From: Streptomyces subrutilus
GTDB taxonomy: Bacteria > Actinomycetota > Actinomycetes > Streptomycetales > Streptomycetaceae
Length of the DNA: 64,000 nt
Assembly: GCF_008704535.1 (NCBI RefSeq)
Contig: NZ_CP023701.1
Span: forward strand, 2,046,001-2,110,000
Direction: 5' to 3'
Shown: positions 25,891 through 37,099 of the stretch, one piece after another
Layout of the letters: each line of letters opens with the position of its first letter
Numbering within the stretch: the first letter of the stretch is position 1
Notes under the pieces: generated by a model
Database searches by the model: none
What the model was told of the DNA's origin: nothing
Seen by the model: the letters and a program-made list of their open reading frames with translations, nothing else
Translations under genes and position numbers: made by a program

Positions 25891-28800
25891 CTACGGCAGC
25901 TGGTTGATCCTGAAGGTGGAGGTGGTGTTCCGGACGTCCACCGCGTTGTCGCTCGTCTTCAGGTTGTGGATGGTGACCTCGCCGACCGCCGGACCCTGCC
26001 CGGCCTCGGGCATCTCGTTCGCCCAGAGGCCGAATCCGGACTTCGCGTCGAAGGCGTCTCCGCTCTTCCTCGCCCCGGTGATGGTGATGTCCCGCAGGAT
26101 GGTGTCCTTGATCGGGTTGACCGGCTGGCCGCCCACGTACTGGGTCTGGAACATGATGCCGCTGTACGTCGGATCGACGATGTCGACGTTGTTGATCCGG
26201 ATCCCCTGGAAGACCTTCGAGGCGGAGAAGATCCAGATGCCGGGGAAGGTCTGCGCGCCCCAGAAGTGGCCGCCGGACCGGACGATCGAGATGTTCTCGA
26301 AGGTCGTCGGATCGGTCCCGAACCCGTTCATCGGGTACCCGAAGTCCAGCGAGCTGATCGTGATGCCCGAGTAGACGAGGGTGTCGGCGATGTGGATGTT
26401 GCGGAAGGTGTTGTTGAAGCCGCCGTAGACGGCCACGCCCGCCGCACGCCAGGTCAGGATGGTGGTCAGGTTCTCGTAGACGTTGTTCTTCATGTCCGCG
26501 CCGCCCGCGTCGATCGCGGAGAACAGCGCGAAGCTGTCGTCACCGGTGGCCCGCGCCTCGTTGTTGGTCACGAGGTTGTCCGTGCTGCCGTTGGTCATGT
26601 TGATGCCGTCGGCGAACATGTCGCGGATGCGCGAGTTCTTGATGGTGATCCGGTCGGTGTTGGCGCCCCAGTACAGGCACACCATGTGCTCGTTCCAGAT
26701 GTTGTCGATGGTGATGTCGGAGACGTTGGCGAAGTCGAATACCTTGCCCGGGCCGTCGATGCGCGAGGTGTAGTTCCCGAAGTACGCGAAGCCAGCGAAG
26801 GACGAGCCCTTGGCGGTGCCTTCCGCGCGCCAGCCGATGTCGGTGTTGTCCTGGGAGGACGGGGCGTGGAAGCGGGTGAACCACGGTCCGGCGCCGACGA
26901 CCTGCACGGCCTTGCCGTACACCTGGAACTTGCCGGCCGTCTGGTAGTCGCCGGGCGGCAGGTAGACGCCGACGAGCTTGCCGGTGGTGTCCATGCGGAC
27001 CTTGTCCAGGGCGTTCTGCACGTCCTGGTGGGTGAAGCCGGCGGGCACCGTGTAGGTCGCCGGGTCCGGGTTGGGGATCGCGGTGGCCTGCTCCAGGCTC
27101 ACGAAGTCGATCGCGTAGGTGGAGGTGTTGGCCGCGTCCTTCTGGAGGCGGATCCTGCTGCCCGGCGGGACGGTCTCGCCCAGCTGGATGTTGGCCTCGT
27201 CGTAGATGTGGCGCGGTGCGCCGGAGCCCGGCGAGTTGCCCGGCGAGGCCTCGGCTCCGTAGAGCCAGGCGTACTTGGAGGTCAGCGGCAGGGTCTTCTT
27301 GAGGGTGCCGTTGACGTAGACGTTGATGGTGGAGTCGATGCCGCCGCCGCCCGGCGCGTCCGGGATGGAGAAGCGGGTGACCAGCGTGTTGGTGGCGGCC
27401 CGGGTGGTGAACTCGACGTACTCGCCCGTCGCGTCCAGGTTGACCGCCTTGCGGCCGGAGGCCTCGCCGGCGATGTCGCCGATGGTCCGGTTCGGGCCGA
27501 CGACGCCGGCTCCGCCGCCGACGACCCCGTCCTCCGCCTCGTACATGTCGAAGGGCATGTTCGCCCCGCGGCCCACGAAGAAGGACCTGCTGGAGGTGTT
27601 GTTGACGCGCTTGACCGGAAGCTCGTTGGCGTCGTCGGCGAGGACGACCTTCACGGTGTACCTGCCGTTCGCCGCGGGCCAGCTGCCGAGCGCGATCGGC
27701 GCGGTGGAGGCGCCCGCCGCCAGGGCGCCGCCGAAGGAGCCCGTGAACGTGCGCACGGTGGCGCCGCCCGCGTCCTGGAGGGTGAGGGTGACCGCGTGCG
27801 TGCCGGCCGCGGCCGCCACGGTGCCCTGGTTACGCACGGTGACGGTGAAGGCCACCGGCTGGCCGGCGGACGGGGCGCTCGGCGACCAGCCGACCGCCGA
27901 GGCGACCAGATCGGAGCTGTCGACGGGCCGTACCACCAGCGGTGATCCGGTGCGGCTGTTGTTGGTGTCGTTCTGCTCGACGACCGTGTCGGCCTCGTCG
28001 ACGACGGCGCTCAGCGGGTACGTGCCCGCATCGCGCGCACCGATCCCGGCCGTGACGGTGACCGTCGCGCCGGCGGCCAGCGCGGGCACGGCCGCGGTGG
28101 CGACCTTCGTGCCGCCGAGCTGGAAGGTGACGGCCGTGGCGGGGGCCGGGGCCGGGCCGCTGTTCTTGACGGTGGCGGACAGCGTGACCGGGTCCGACTC
28201 CACCGGGGCGGCCGGGGCGGCGCTCAGTGCGGTGACCTCCAGATCGGGGTTGGGCGCGGGGACGCCGATGACCTGGAACTCGGCGATCTGACCGTTGGAG
28301 GAGCCGGTGTTGGAGGTGAAGCGCAGCTGGACGTCCGCGACGCGGGCGCCCAGCGGGATGGTGACGGTGTTGCCGGAGGCGGGGTTGAAGGCGTAGTCCT
28401 TGGCCGCGACCAGGCCGGTGACGCCCGAGGCGCTCTGCTCGCGGCCGAGGACCTGGATGTTCTGGGTGCGGGCGCCCCAGGCGGCGTCGGGGTTGAGCTT
28501 GAGGACGAGCCGGTCCACGTCGGCGTTGGCGCCGAGCTTGACCGTCAGCGTGCTCGGGTAGGCGCCGGCCGCGCCCTCCCAGTAGGTGCTGGTGCTGTTG
28601 TCGTTGGCGTTCTCCGCGACGAAGGTGTGGATCACGGAGGAGCCGGTGACGGGCTTGCCCACGGCCAGGTTGGAACCGCCGCCCCCGGAGCCGTTGCGGG
28701 TCACCTGGTTGCTGTCGCCGGAGCGGTTGCCCGCGGCGTCCTTCGCGCGGACGACGTAGCCGACCGTGGCGCTGGCGGGCTGGGCGTCGGTGTAGGTGGT

Positions 28801-30177
28801 GACGTTGCCCGCGACCGTGGTGCGCAGGACGTTGTTCGCGTAGACCTCGTAGCCGGTGACGCCCACGTTGTCGGTGGAGGCCTGCCAGGTGAGCTTGATC
28901 TGGCCGGCGGCCGGCTCGGTGAGGCTCAGGGAGGCCGGCGCGGTCGGGGCCTGGGTGTCGCCGCTGTCGCCGGCGCGGGTGACGGTGTTGCTGTTCGGCG
29001 ACTGGTTGCCGGCCGCGTCCCTGGCCCGGACGAGGTAGGTGACGGTGGCGCCGGCGGGCTGGGTGTCGGTGTAGGTGGTGACGTTGCCGGCCACGCTGGT
29101 GCGCAGCTGGTTGTCGGCGTAGACGTCGTAGCCGGTGACGCCGACGTTGTCGGTGGCCGCCTGCCAGGTGAGCTTGATCTGGCCGGTGGCGGGTTCGGTG
29201 TAGGCGAGCGCGGTGGGGGCGGTCGGCGCCTGGGTGTCGCCGGTCTGCGGGCCGTAGATCTCCAGCTCGGAGAGCTGGCCGCCGGGCTGGACGGAGTTGA
29301 GCGATATCAGGACGCGGACGTAGCGGGTGGTCGCCGCGTCGAAGGAGAGGGTGACGGCGTTGTTGCCGGCCGCGTTGAAGTCGTAGGCCTTGGACGCGGT
29401 GAGGTCGGTGAAGTCGGAGCCGTTGGCGCTGCCCTGGAGCTTCAGGGTCTGGGTGCGGGGGCCCCAGTTCTCGGGCAGGCGCAGCACGACGCGGTCCACG
29501 CGCACGGAGGCGCCGAGGTCGGCCTGGATCCACTGCGGCAGGGCGTTGTTGACGCTCTCCCAGTAGCTGGCGCTGTTGCCGTCGTTGGCGTTGCCGGGGA
29601 CGTAGACCTGCGTGTTGCTGCTGGCGGTCAGGGTCTTGCCGAGCGCCAGGTTGGCCGAGGATTCGCCGGGTGCGCGGACCTCCAGCTCGGAGAGCTGGCC
29701 GGCCTGCCACCCCGTGTTGGCGGTGATGTTGATCCTGACGTACCGGGTCTGGGTGGCGGGGAGGGTGATGGTCACCGTGTTCCCGCTGCCCTGGCCGAAG
29801 GTGTAGGTGGCCGAGTTCACCAGGGTGCTGAAGGCGGTGCCGTCGGCGCTGCCCTGCACGGACAGGGTCTGATTGCGGCTCTCCCAGGCGGCGGGCAGCT
29901 TGAGCACCACCTGGTCGACGCGGGTGGTCGCGCCCAGATCGGTCTGCACCCACTGCGGGAAGCCGCTCCCGGCGCTCTCCCAGTACGTGGACTGGTCGCC
30001 GTCGGTCACGTTGGCGGCGGTGTACGCGCCGTTGGCACTGCTCGCGGCCGCGGGGCGGCCCGCGGCGATGCTCGGTCCGCCGGCGGCCGCGGCGGTCAGG
30101 GCCGGCCAGCCCGTCATCAACAGGGCGGTGCTGATGAGGGCGGCCAGGGCCCGCCATCTCCAGTTGAGCCTTCTCAT
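25891..30177 (-). CDS. Secreted multidomain alpha-1,3-glucanase (mycodextranase-like), GH87
   Basis: A 1428-residue secreted enzyme. After a signal peptide (WRWRALAALISTALLMTGWPALTAAAAG) come two discoidin/F5_F8C modules (~35-170 and 180-312), two nearly identical FN3 modules (~313-402 and 404-495), a third discoidin-like module (~505-640), two CARDB modules (~650-860), a CBM35-like module (~880-1035, starting MYEAEDG), and a parallel beta-helix catalytic domain (~1045-1428). The motifs FADGINMTN (Asp near 1188) and ATGDDSFAL (Asp-Asp near 1211) have the spacing of the catalytic aspartates in GH87 alpha-1,3-glucanases. Fungal or bacterial alpha-1,3-glucan is the likely substrate. The ATG at 30177 has GAGG upstream. 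No GH87 activity can be proven from sequence. Confidence 0.8.
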   Translation of the reverse strand: MRRLNWRWRALAALISTALLMTGWPALTAAAAGGPSIAAGRPAAASSANGAYTAANVTDGDQSTYWESAGSGFPQWVQTDLGATTRVDQVVLKLPAAWESRNQTLSVQGSADGTAFSTLVNSATYTFGQGSGNTVTITLPATQTRYVRINITANTGWQAGQLSELEVRAPGESSANLALGKTLTASSNTQVYVPGNANDGNSASYWESVNNALPQWIQADLGASVRVDRVVLRLPENWGPRTQTLKLQGSANGSDFTDLTASKAYDFNAAGNNAVTLSFDAATTRYVRVLISLNSVQPGGQLSELEIYGPQTGDTQAPTAPTALAYTEPATGQIKLTWQAATDNVGVTGYDVYADNQLRTSVAGNVTTYTDTQPAGATVTYLVRARDAAGNQSPNSNTVTRAGDSGDTQAPTAPASLSLTEPAAGQIKLTWQASTDNVGVTGYEVYANNVLRTTVAGNVTTYTDAQPASATVGYVVRAKDAAGNRSGDSNQVTRNGSGGGGSNLAVGKPVTGSSVIHTFVAENANDNSTSTYWEGAAGAYPSTLTVKLGANADVDRLVLKLNPDAAWGARTQNIQVLGREQSASGVTGLVAAKDYAFNPASGNTVTIPLGARVADVQLRFTSNTGSSNGQIAEFQVIGVPAPNPDLEVTALSAAPAAPVESDPVTLSATVKNSGPAPAPATAVTFQLGGTKVATAAVPALAAGATVTVTAGIGARDAGTYPLSAVVDEADTVVEQNDTNNSRTGSPLVVRPVDSSDLVASAVGWSPSAPSAGQPVAFTVTVRNQGTVAAAAGTHAVTLTLQDAGGATVRTFTGSFGGALAAGASTAPIALGSWPAANGRYTVKVVLADDANELPVKRVNNTSSRSFFVGRGANMPFDMYEAEDGVVGGGAGVVGPNRTIGDIAGEASGRKAVNLDATGEYVEFTTRAATNTLVTRFSIPDAPGGGGIDSTINVYVNGTLKKTLPLTSKYAWLYGAEASPGNSPGSGAPRHIYDEANIQLGETVPPGSRIRLQKDAANTSTYAIDFVSLEQATAIPNPDPATYTVPAGFTHQDVQNALDKVRMDTTGKLVGVYLPPGDYQTAGKFQVYGKAVQVVGAGPWFTRFHAPSSQDNTDIGWRAEGTAKGSSFAGFAYFGNYTSRIDGPGKVFDFANVSDITIDNIWNEHMVCLYWGANTDRITIKNSRIRDMFADGINMTNGSTDNLVTNNEARATGDDSFALFSAIDAGGADMKNNVYENLTTILTWRAAGVAVYGGFNNTFRNIHIADTLVYSGITISSLDFGYPMNGFGTDPTTFENISIVRSGGHFWGAQTFPGIWIFSASKVFQGIRINNVDIVDPTYSGIMFQTQYVGGQPVNPIKDTILRDITITGARKSGDAFDAKSGFGLWANEMPEAGQGPAVGEVTIHNLKTSDNAVDVRNTTSTFRINQLP
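28690..29240. repeat. Tandem FN3-encoding repeats inside the GH87 gene
   Basis: Two adjacent ~270-bp units (about 28690-28968 and 28972-29240) encode FN3 modules that differ at few positions; both read PATGQIKLTWQA or PAAGQIKLTWQA followed by TDNVGVTGY. The near identity at DNA level points to a recent duplication and could give copy-number variation. Confidence 0.8.
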
Positions 30178-30304
30178 ATGTCCTCGTCCCTCGGGCATGA
30201 GTTTTCTGAACCAGGTGAGATAGGAATTTGCGTCGTGCGGTGCGAGAGTTGCAGAGCACTGCCGAATCGTCTACACCCTGGACCGCACTTTCGCACCGTC
30301 ATTC

Positions 30305-30344
30305 CTTGCGCAAGCTGGGCGCAATTGACGCAAGCGATTTGCGT
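30305..30344. promoter_or_regulatory. TTGCG palindromes between the GH87 gene and the two-component system
   Basis: Two palindromes are visible: CTTGCGCAAG (30305-30314) and ACGCAA-GCGAT-TTGCGT (30328-30344). They share the TTGCG half-site with the malR operator, and symmetrical sites with a central CG are typical of LacI-family repressors. The block lies about 130-165 bp before the GH87 start and 50-90 bp before the histidine kinase start, so either or both may be controlled. Confidence 0.6.
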
Positions 30345-30393
30345 GGACGAGGGAAATTCCGCTTGTGCCCGAGTCGACCTACCGTTGCTTCTC

Positions 30394-32010
30394 ATGCGGT
30401 TCCCCCTCATGAGCGCTCGGCGCCTCGGGCTGCCCAGACGGGCCGCCTACCAGATCCTCCTCACCCAGCTGGCCATCGCCGGCGGGGTCGTCGCGTTGGC
30501 CACCGGCCTGTTCCTGGCCCCGCTCGGCGCACAGCTCGACGACCAGGCCATGCGGCGCGCCCTGGCCATCGCGCAGAGCGCCGCGGCCGATCCGTCACTG
30601 GCCGCCGACCTCCTGGAAGCAGGCCCCTCGGCCGACGGCCCGGTGCAGTCGGCGGCCGAGCGGATACGCCGGGCGACCGGTGCCGAGTACGTGGTCGTCG
30701 TCGACCTGAACGGCATCAGGCGCTCCCACCCCAGCGCCGACCGGATCGGCCTGCCCGTCTCCACCGATCCGGGGGACGCCCTGGCGGGACGCGAGGTCAT
30801 GGAGATCGACGACGGCACCCTGGGCCGCTCCGCCCGCGGCAAGGTGCCGCTCCTCGCCGCCGACGGGGAGATCGTCGGCGCCGTCTCGGTGGGCATCGCC
30901 TACGACAGCGTCCGCGACCGGCTGCTGGGCGCCATCCCCGGACTGCTGGCCTACGCGGGCGGCGCCTTGGCCGCGGGCGCCCTGGCCGCCTACCTGGTGT
31001 CCCGCCGGATCCAGCGGCAGACCCGGGACCTGGCCTTCTCCGACATCGCCGGCCTGCTCGCGGAGCGCGAGGCCATGCTGCACTCCATCCGCGAGGGCGT
31101 CATCGGCCTCGACCGGCACGGCCGCGTCCGCCTGGTCAACGACGAGGCGACCCGCCTGCTGGGACTCGCCCCGGACTCCGCCGGCTCCCTGGCGGGGCGC
31201 CCGCTGGACGACGTGCTCGGTACCGGCCGCACCACCGACGTCCTCTCGGGCCGCGTCACCGGCCGCGACCTCCTGACCGTCCAGGGCCCGCGAGTCCTGG
31301 TCGCCAACCGGATGCCCACCCAGGACGGCGGCGCCGTGGCCACCCTGCGCGACCGCACCGAACTGGAGCACCTGGGGCGCGAGCTCGACTCCACCCGCGG
31401 CCTGATCGACGCCCTGCGCGCCCTCGACCACGAGCACGCCAACCGCCTCCACACCCTCCTCGGCCTGCTGGAGCTCGGCCTGCACGAGGAGGCGGTGGAG
31501 TTCGTGACCGAGGTCGTCGGCGTGCACCGCAGCACCGCCGAACAGGTCACGGAGAAGGTCCACGACCCCCTGCTGGCCGCCCTCCTCGTGGGCAAGGCGA
31601 CCGTGGCGGCGGAGCGCGGGGTCCCCCTGCGCCTCGCCCCGGCCACCCTGCTGCCCGACCGCCTGGTGGACCCGGGCGGACTGGTCACGATCGTCGGCAA
31701 TCTGGTCGACAACGCCCTGGACGCCGCCGTCGGCTCGGCGGCGCCCCTGGTCGAGGTGGACCTGCGCGCCGACGGCCGCACGGCCGTCCTGCGGGTGCGC
31801 GACAGCGGGCCCGGCGTGCCGGAGGCGCAGCGCGAGGAGATCTTCACGGAGGGCTGGTCGACCAAACAGGCCCGGGCCCACCGCGAACGCGGGCTGGGCC
31901 TGGCCCTCGTACGCCGCCTCGCGGAGCGTCAGGGCGGCACCGCCCGGGCCGGCGAAGCAGCGGACGGAGGGGCGGAGTTCTCCGTCGTACTCCCGGAGGC
32001 CCTGCGGTGA
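30394..32010 (+). CDS. Sensor histidine kinase, CitA/DcuS type
   Basis: A 538-residue membrane sensor. One membrane helix near residues 20-42 and another near 175-198 enclose an extracytoplasmic PAS-like ligand domain (LDDQAMRRALAIAQ ... VVDLNGIRRSHPSADRIGLPVSTD). A cytoplasmic PAS follows (REGVIGLDRHGRVRLVNDEATRLLGL), then a phosphoacceptor region ALDHEHANRLHTLLGLLEL and an ATPase domain with N box NLVDNALDAA and G boxes DSGPGVP and RGLGLALV. This family senses C4-dicarboxylates, citrate or similar acids. It is translationally coupled to its response regulator by a GTGA overlap. The start is uncertain: ATG at 30394 or 30409, neither with a good ribosome-binding site. Confidence 0.9.
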   Translation: MRFPLMSARRLGLPRRAAYQILLTQLAIAGGVVALATGLFLAPLGAQLDDQAMRRALAIAQSAAADPSLAADLLEAGPSADGPVQSAAERIRRATGAEYVVVVDLNGIRRSHPSADRIGLPVSTDPGDALAGREVMEIDDGTLGRSARGKVPLLAADGEIVGAVSVGIAYDSVRDRLLGAIPGLLAYAGGALAAGALAAYLVSRRIQRQTRDLAFSDIAGLLAEREAMLHSIREGVIGLDRHGRVRLVNDEATRLLGLAPDSAGSLAGRPLDDVLGTGRTTDVLSGRVTGRDLLTVQGPRVLVANRMPTQDGGAVATLRDRTELEHLGRELDSTRGLIDALRALDHEHANRLHTLLGLLELGLHEEAVEFVTEVVGVHRSTAEQVTEKVHDPLLAALLVGKATVAAERGVPLRLAPATLLPDRLVDPGGLVTIVGNLVDNALDAAVGSAAPLVEVDLRADGRTAVLRVRDSGPGVPEAQREEIFTEGWSTKQARAHRERGLGLALVRRLAERQGGTARAGEAADGGAEFSVVLPEALR

Positions 32011-32705
32011 ACGGGACCCCGATCCACGTATTGGTCGTCGACGACGACGTGCGTGTTGCCAGGATCAACGCGGCGTACGTGGCGAAGGTTCCCGGTTTCC
32101 GGGTCACCGCCCAGGTCCACTCGGCCGCCGAGGCCTTCGCCTTCCTCACCGCCCACCGGGTGGACCTGATCCTCCTCGACCACTACCTGCCCGACGAGAA
32201 CGGCCTCGACCTGGTCCGCCGCCTGCGCCAGCTCGGCCACGGCACCGACGTCATGATGGTCACGGCCGCCCGCGACCTCGCCACCGTCCAGAGCGCCATG
32301 CGCCTCGGCGCCCTCCAGTACCTGGTCAAGCCCTTCACCTTCACCGGCCTGCGCAGCCGGCTGGAGGCGTACGGCGCGCTGCGCCGCACCCTGGAGACCG
32401 GCGGCGAGGCCGAGCAGGCCGAGGTGGACCGCATCTTCGGAGCCCTCGCGGCCGCCGGCTCCCCCAACGAGCTGCCCAAGGGCCACTCCCCCACCACAGC
32501 GGAGCTCGTCCGCCAGGTGCTCCGGTCCGCCGACGGCCCGCTGTCCACGCAGCAGATCGCCGACCGGGCCGGCATCAGCCGCCAGACCGCACAGCGCTAC
32601 GTCAAACTCCTCGACCGCGCGGGCCGGGTCACCCTGGCCCTGCGCTACGGCGAGACCGGCCGCCCGGAGCACCGCTACACCTGGGTGCCCTCGGAGGGCG
32701 CCTGA
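32007..32705 (+). CDS. Response regulator, CitB/DcuR type
   Basis: A 232-residue regulator with a receiver domain (acidic pocket VVDDDVRV, phosphoacceptor Asp in LILLDHYLP near residue 58, Lys in YLVKPF) and a C-terminal helix-turn-helix (STQQIADRAGISRQTAQRYVKLLDRAGRV) of the DcuR type. The GTG start overlaps the kinase stop by 4 bases. It converges on the acetate-type symporter gene with only 21 bp between them, so control of that transporter is a natural guess, not shown by the sequence. Confidence 0.92.
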   Translation: MNGTPIHVLVVDDDVRVARINAAYVAKVPGFRVTAQVHSAAEAFAFLTAHRVDLILLDHYLPDENGLDLVRRLRQLGHGTDVMMVTAARDLATVQSAMRLGALQYLVKPFTFTGLRSRLEAYGALRRTLETGGEAEQAEVDRIFGALAAAGSPNELPKGHSPTTAELVRQVLRSADGPLSTQQIADRAGISRQTAQRYVKLLDRAGRVTLALRYGETGRPEHRYTWVPSEGA

Positions 32706-32726
32706 GCGGCGGCGCTCCGGACCGCC

Positions 32727-34319
32727 TCAGACCGCTCCGGCACCGGTCAGCGACCGGACCTCGGTCTCCGCGTGCTTCGCCAAGTCCGGTTCCTCGACCG
32801 AGGTGACGGTGCCCAGCCAGCCCGCCAGGAAGCCCAGCGGGATCGAGACGATGCCCGGGTTCTGGAGCGGGAACAGCTGGAAGTCCGCACCCGGGAAGAG
32901 CGATTCGGGGCTGCCGGACACCACCGGCGAGACCACCACCAGTAGCATCGCCGGCACCAGCCCGCCGTACACCGACCAGACGGCTCCGCGCGTCGTGAAC
33001 CCGCGCCAGAAGAGCGAGTACAGCAGCACCGGCAGGTTGGCGGACGCGGCCACGGCGAAGGCCAGACCGACCAGGAAGGCCACGTTCAGGTCTTGGGCGA
33101 GCAGGCCGAGGCCGATGGCCGCGGCCCCGATGCCGACGGCTGCGGCCCGCGCCACCGCGACCTCGCTGCGCTGCCGGGCGTGCCGGCGCTTGAGCGAGGC
33201 GTACAGGTCGTGCGCGACGGAGGCCGAGGAGGCCAGGGTGATCCCGGCGACCACGGCGAGGATGGTGGCGAAGGCGATGGCCGCCACGACGGCGAACAGC
33301 ACCGCGCCCCCGGTGGAGCCGGCGCCCCCGCCGAGGTGGGCGGCCAGCAGCGGTACGGCCGTGTTCCCGGAGGCGTTGGACGCGCGCACCGCGTCCGGCC
33401 CCACCAGAGCGGCCGCACCGAAGCCGAGCACGATGGTCATCAGGTAGAAACCGCCGATGAGCGCGATGGCCCAGACCACCGACCGGCGCGCGGCGCGCGC
33501 CGTGGGCACCGTGTAGAAGCGCGAGAGGATGTGCGGCAGCCCGGCCGTGCCGAGGACGAGCGCGAGGCCGAGGCTGATGAAGTCGACCCGGGAGGTCCAG
33601 TCGGCGCCGTACTTCAGCCCCGGGCCCAGGAACCGCATCCCGTGCCCGCTGCGGTCGGCTGCGCTGGTGAGGAGCTGGTCGAAGTTCCCGTGGAAACGGA
33701 GCAGGACGAGCACGGTCAGGGTGATCGCGCCGCCCATGAGCAGGACGGCCTTGACGATCTGGATCCAGGTGGTGGCCCGCATGCCGCCGAAGGAGACGTA
33801 GACCACCATCAGCGCGCCCACCCCGACCACGGTCAGGGTGCGGGCGGTACCGCCCGAAGTGCCGAGCAGCAGGGCGACCAGACTGCCCGCGCCGACCATC
33901 TGGGCGACGAGGTACAGCACCGAGACGACGACGGAGGAGGCACCGGCCGCGATCCGGACCGGCCGCTCGCTCATCCGGGCGGCGACCACGTCGGCGAGGG
34001 TGAACCGGCCGCAGTTGCGCACCAGTTCGGCGACCAGGAAGAGCACGACCAGCCAGGCGACCAGGAAGCCCACCGAGTACAGCATGCCGTCGTAGCCGAA
34101 CAGGGCGATCAGGCCGGAGATGCCGAGGAAGGAGGCGGCGGACATGTAGTCGCCCGCGATGGCGAACCCGTTCTCCAGCGGGGAGAACAGCCGGCCGCCC
34201 GCGTAGAACTCCTCCGCGGAGCCGTGCCGGTTGCGGCTGACCCAGGTGGTGATGCCCAGGGTCACCGCGATGACGAGGCTGAAGAGGATCAGCGCGAGGG
34301 TCTGGTGCTCGGTGTTCAC
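32727..34319 (-). CDS. Sodium:solute symporter, ActP (acetate/monocarboxylate) family
   Basis: A 530-residue membrane protein of the sodium:solute symporter family, acetate-permease branch. The N-terminus (ALILFSLVIAVTLGITTWVSRNRHGSAEEFYAGGRLFSPLENGFAIAGDYMSAASFLGISG) matches ActP-like carriers, and about 13 membrane helices are visible. It should import acetate or a related short carboxylate with sodium. The GTG start overlaps the stop of the DUF485 gene by 4 bases, the usual actP-yjcH type pairing. Possible control by the adjacent citrate-family two-component system is an inference from position. Confidence 0.92.
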   Translation of the reverse strand: MNTEHQTLALILFSLVIAVTLGITTWVSRNRHGSAEEFYAGGRLFSPLENGFAIAGDYMSAASFLGISGLIALFGYDGMLYSVGFLVAWLVVLFLVAELVRNCGRFTLADVVAARMSERPVRIAAGASSVVVSVLYLVAQMVGAGSLVALLLGTSGGTARTLTVVGVGALMVVYVSFGGMRATTWIQIVKAVLLMGGAITLTVLVLLRFHGNFDQLLTSAADRSGHGMRFLGPGLKYGADWTSRVDFISLGLALVLGTAGLPHILSRFYTVPTARAARRSVVWAIALIGGFYLMTIVLGFGAAALVGPDAVRASNASGNTAVPLLAAHLGGGAGSTGGAVLFAVVAAIAFATILAVVAGITLASSASVAHDLYASLKRRHARQRSEVAVARAAAVGIGAAAIGLGLLAQDLNVAFLVGLAFAVAASANLPVLLYSLFWRGFTTRGAVWSVYGGLVPAMLLVVVSPVVSGSPESLFPGADFQLFPLQNPGIVSIPLGFLAGWLGTVTSVEEPDLAKHAETEVRSLTGAGAV

Positions 34320-34801
34320 CGGCCGCTCCCCGTCGCCCGGGTGCGCTCCTGGTCGCGCTCCTGCTCGAAGACGGTCCAGCGCAGGTCGAGCGCGGCCCGG
34401 TCCCGGCGCAGCCGTGCGTGCCGGGCGTACGCCCAGGTCAACAGGAAGGTGCTGAGGAACTGGCCGAGTCCGGCCAGCATCGCCACGTTGACCGCACCCG
34501 CCACGGGCCGGGCCATGAACTCCGGGGCCGCGGTCGCGGCGACGACGTAGGCGACGTACCAGAGGAAGAAACCGATGGTCGCCGGGACGACGAACCGCCG
34601 GTACCGGCTGCGGACCTCCTGGAAGGCGGCGCTGCGCTGCACTTCGAGGTAGATGTGGGACGCGCCGGGCGCGGGCCGGCCGCTCTGGGCCGGGATCGGC
34701 GGGGAGGTGTCCCCGCCCTCGCCCCAGCCGACGGCCAGCGCGTCGTACCAGGGGTCGTCGAGCCGGATCGTTCCGGCATCCCGCCCTTCGTGCTTCTCCA
34801 C
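34316..34801 (-). CDS. DUF485 membrane protein, partner of the symporter
   Basis: A 161-residue protein with an N-terminal hydrophilic stretch and a DUF485 domain (~55-145) holding two membrane helices (VVPATIGFFLWYVAYVVAATAAPEFM and VNVAMLAGLGQFLSTFLLTWAYARHA). DUF485 proteins are found next to ActP-type symporters and are thought to help them. I prefer the GTG at 34801 because AAGGAG stands 6-10 bp upstream; an in-frame ATG at 34855 would add 18 residues. It overlaps the symporter start by 4 bases. Confidence 0.85.
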   Translation of the reverse strand: MEKHEGRDAGTIRLDDPWYDALAVGWGEGGDTSPPIPAQSGRPAPGASHIYLEVQRSAAFQEVRSRYRRFVVPATIGFFLWYVAYVVAATAAPEFMARPVAGAVNVAMLAGLGQFLSTFLLTWAYARHARLRRDRAALDLRWTVFEQERDQERTRATGSGR

Positions 34802-34978
34802 CGAACTCTCCTTGTCCGCCGCCGCATTGGCCGCGTGGCACAAGGATGTGGTCATTGGTGGCTTTCCGGACTCATCTGCCGCCGCCCTTCACCCCATCAG
34901 GTGAGGGAGCGAAGGGCATCCGTGTGCCTTGCCGACAGCGGAGTTGACGGCGGCGGCCGGTGGCGGGCGGCCGGCCGG

Positions 34979-37099
<2,121 letters not shown>

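Noticed and set aside
25702..27945. A 747-codon + strand frame opposite the GH87 gene
   Set aside because: Composition is typical of an antisense shadow; the minus strand encodes coherent modules over the same stretch.
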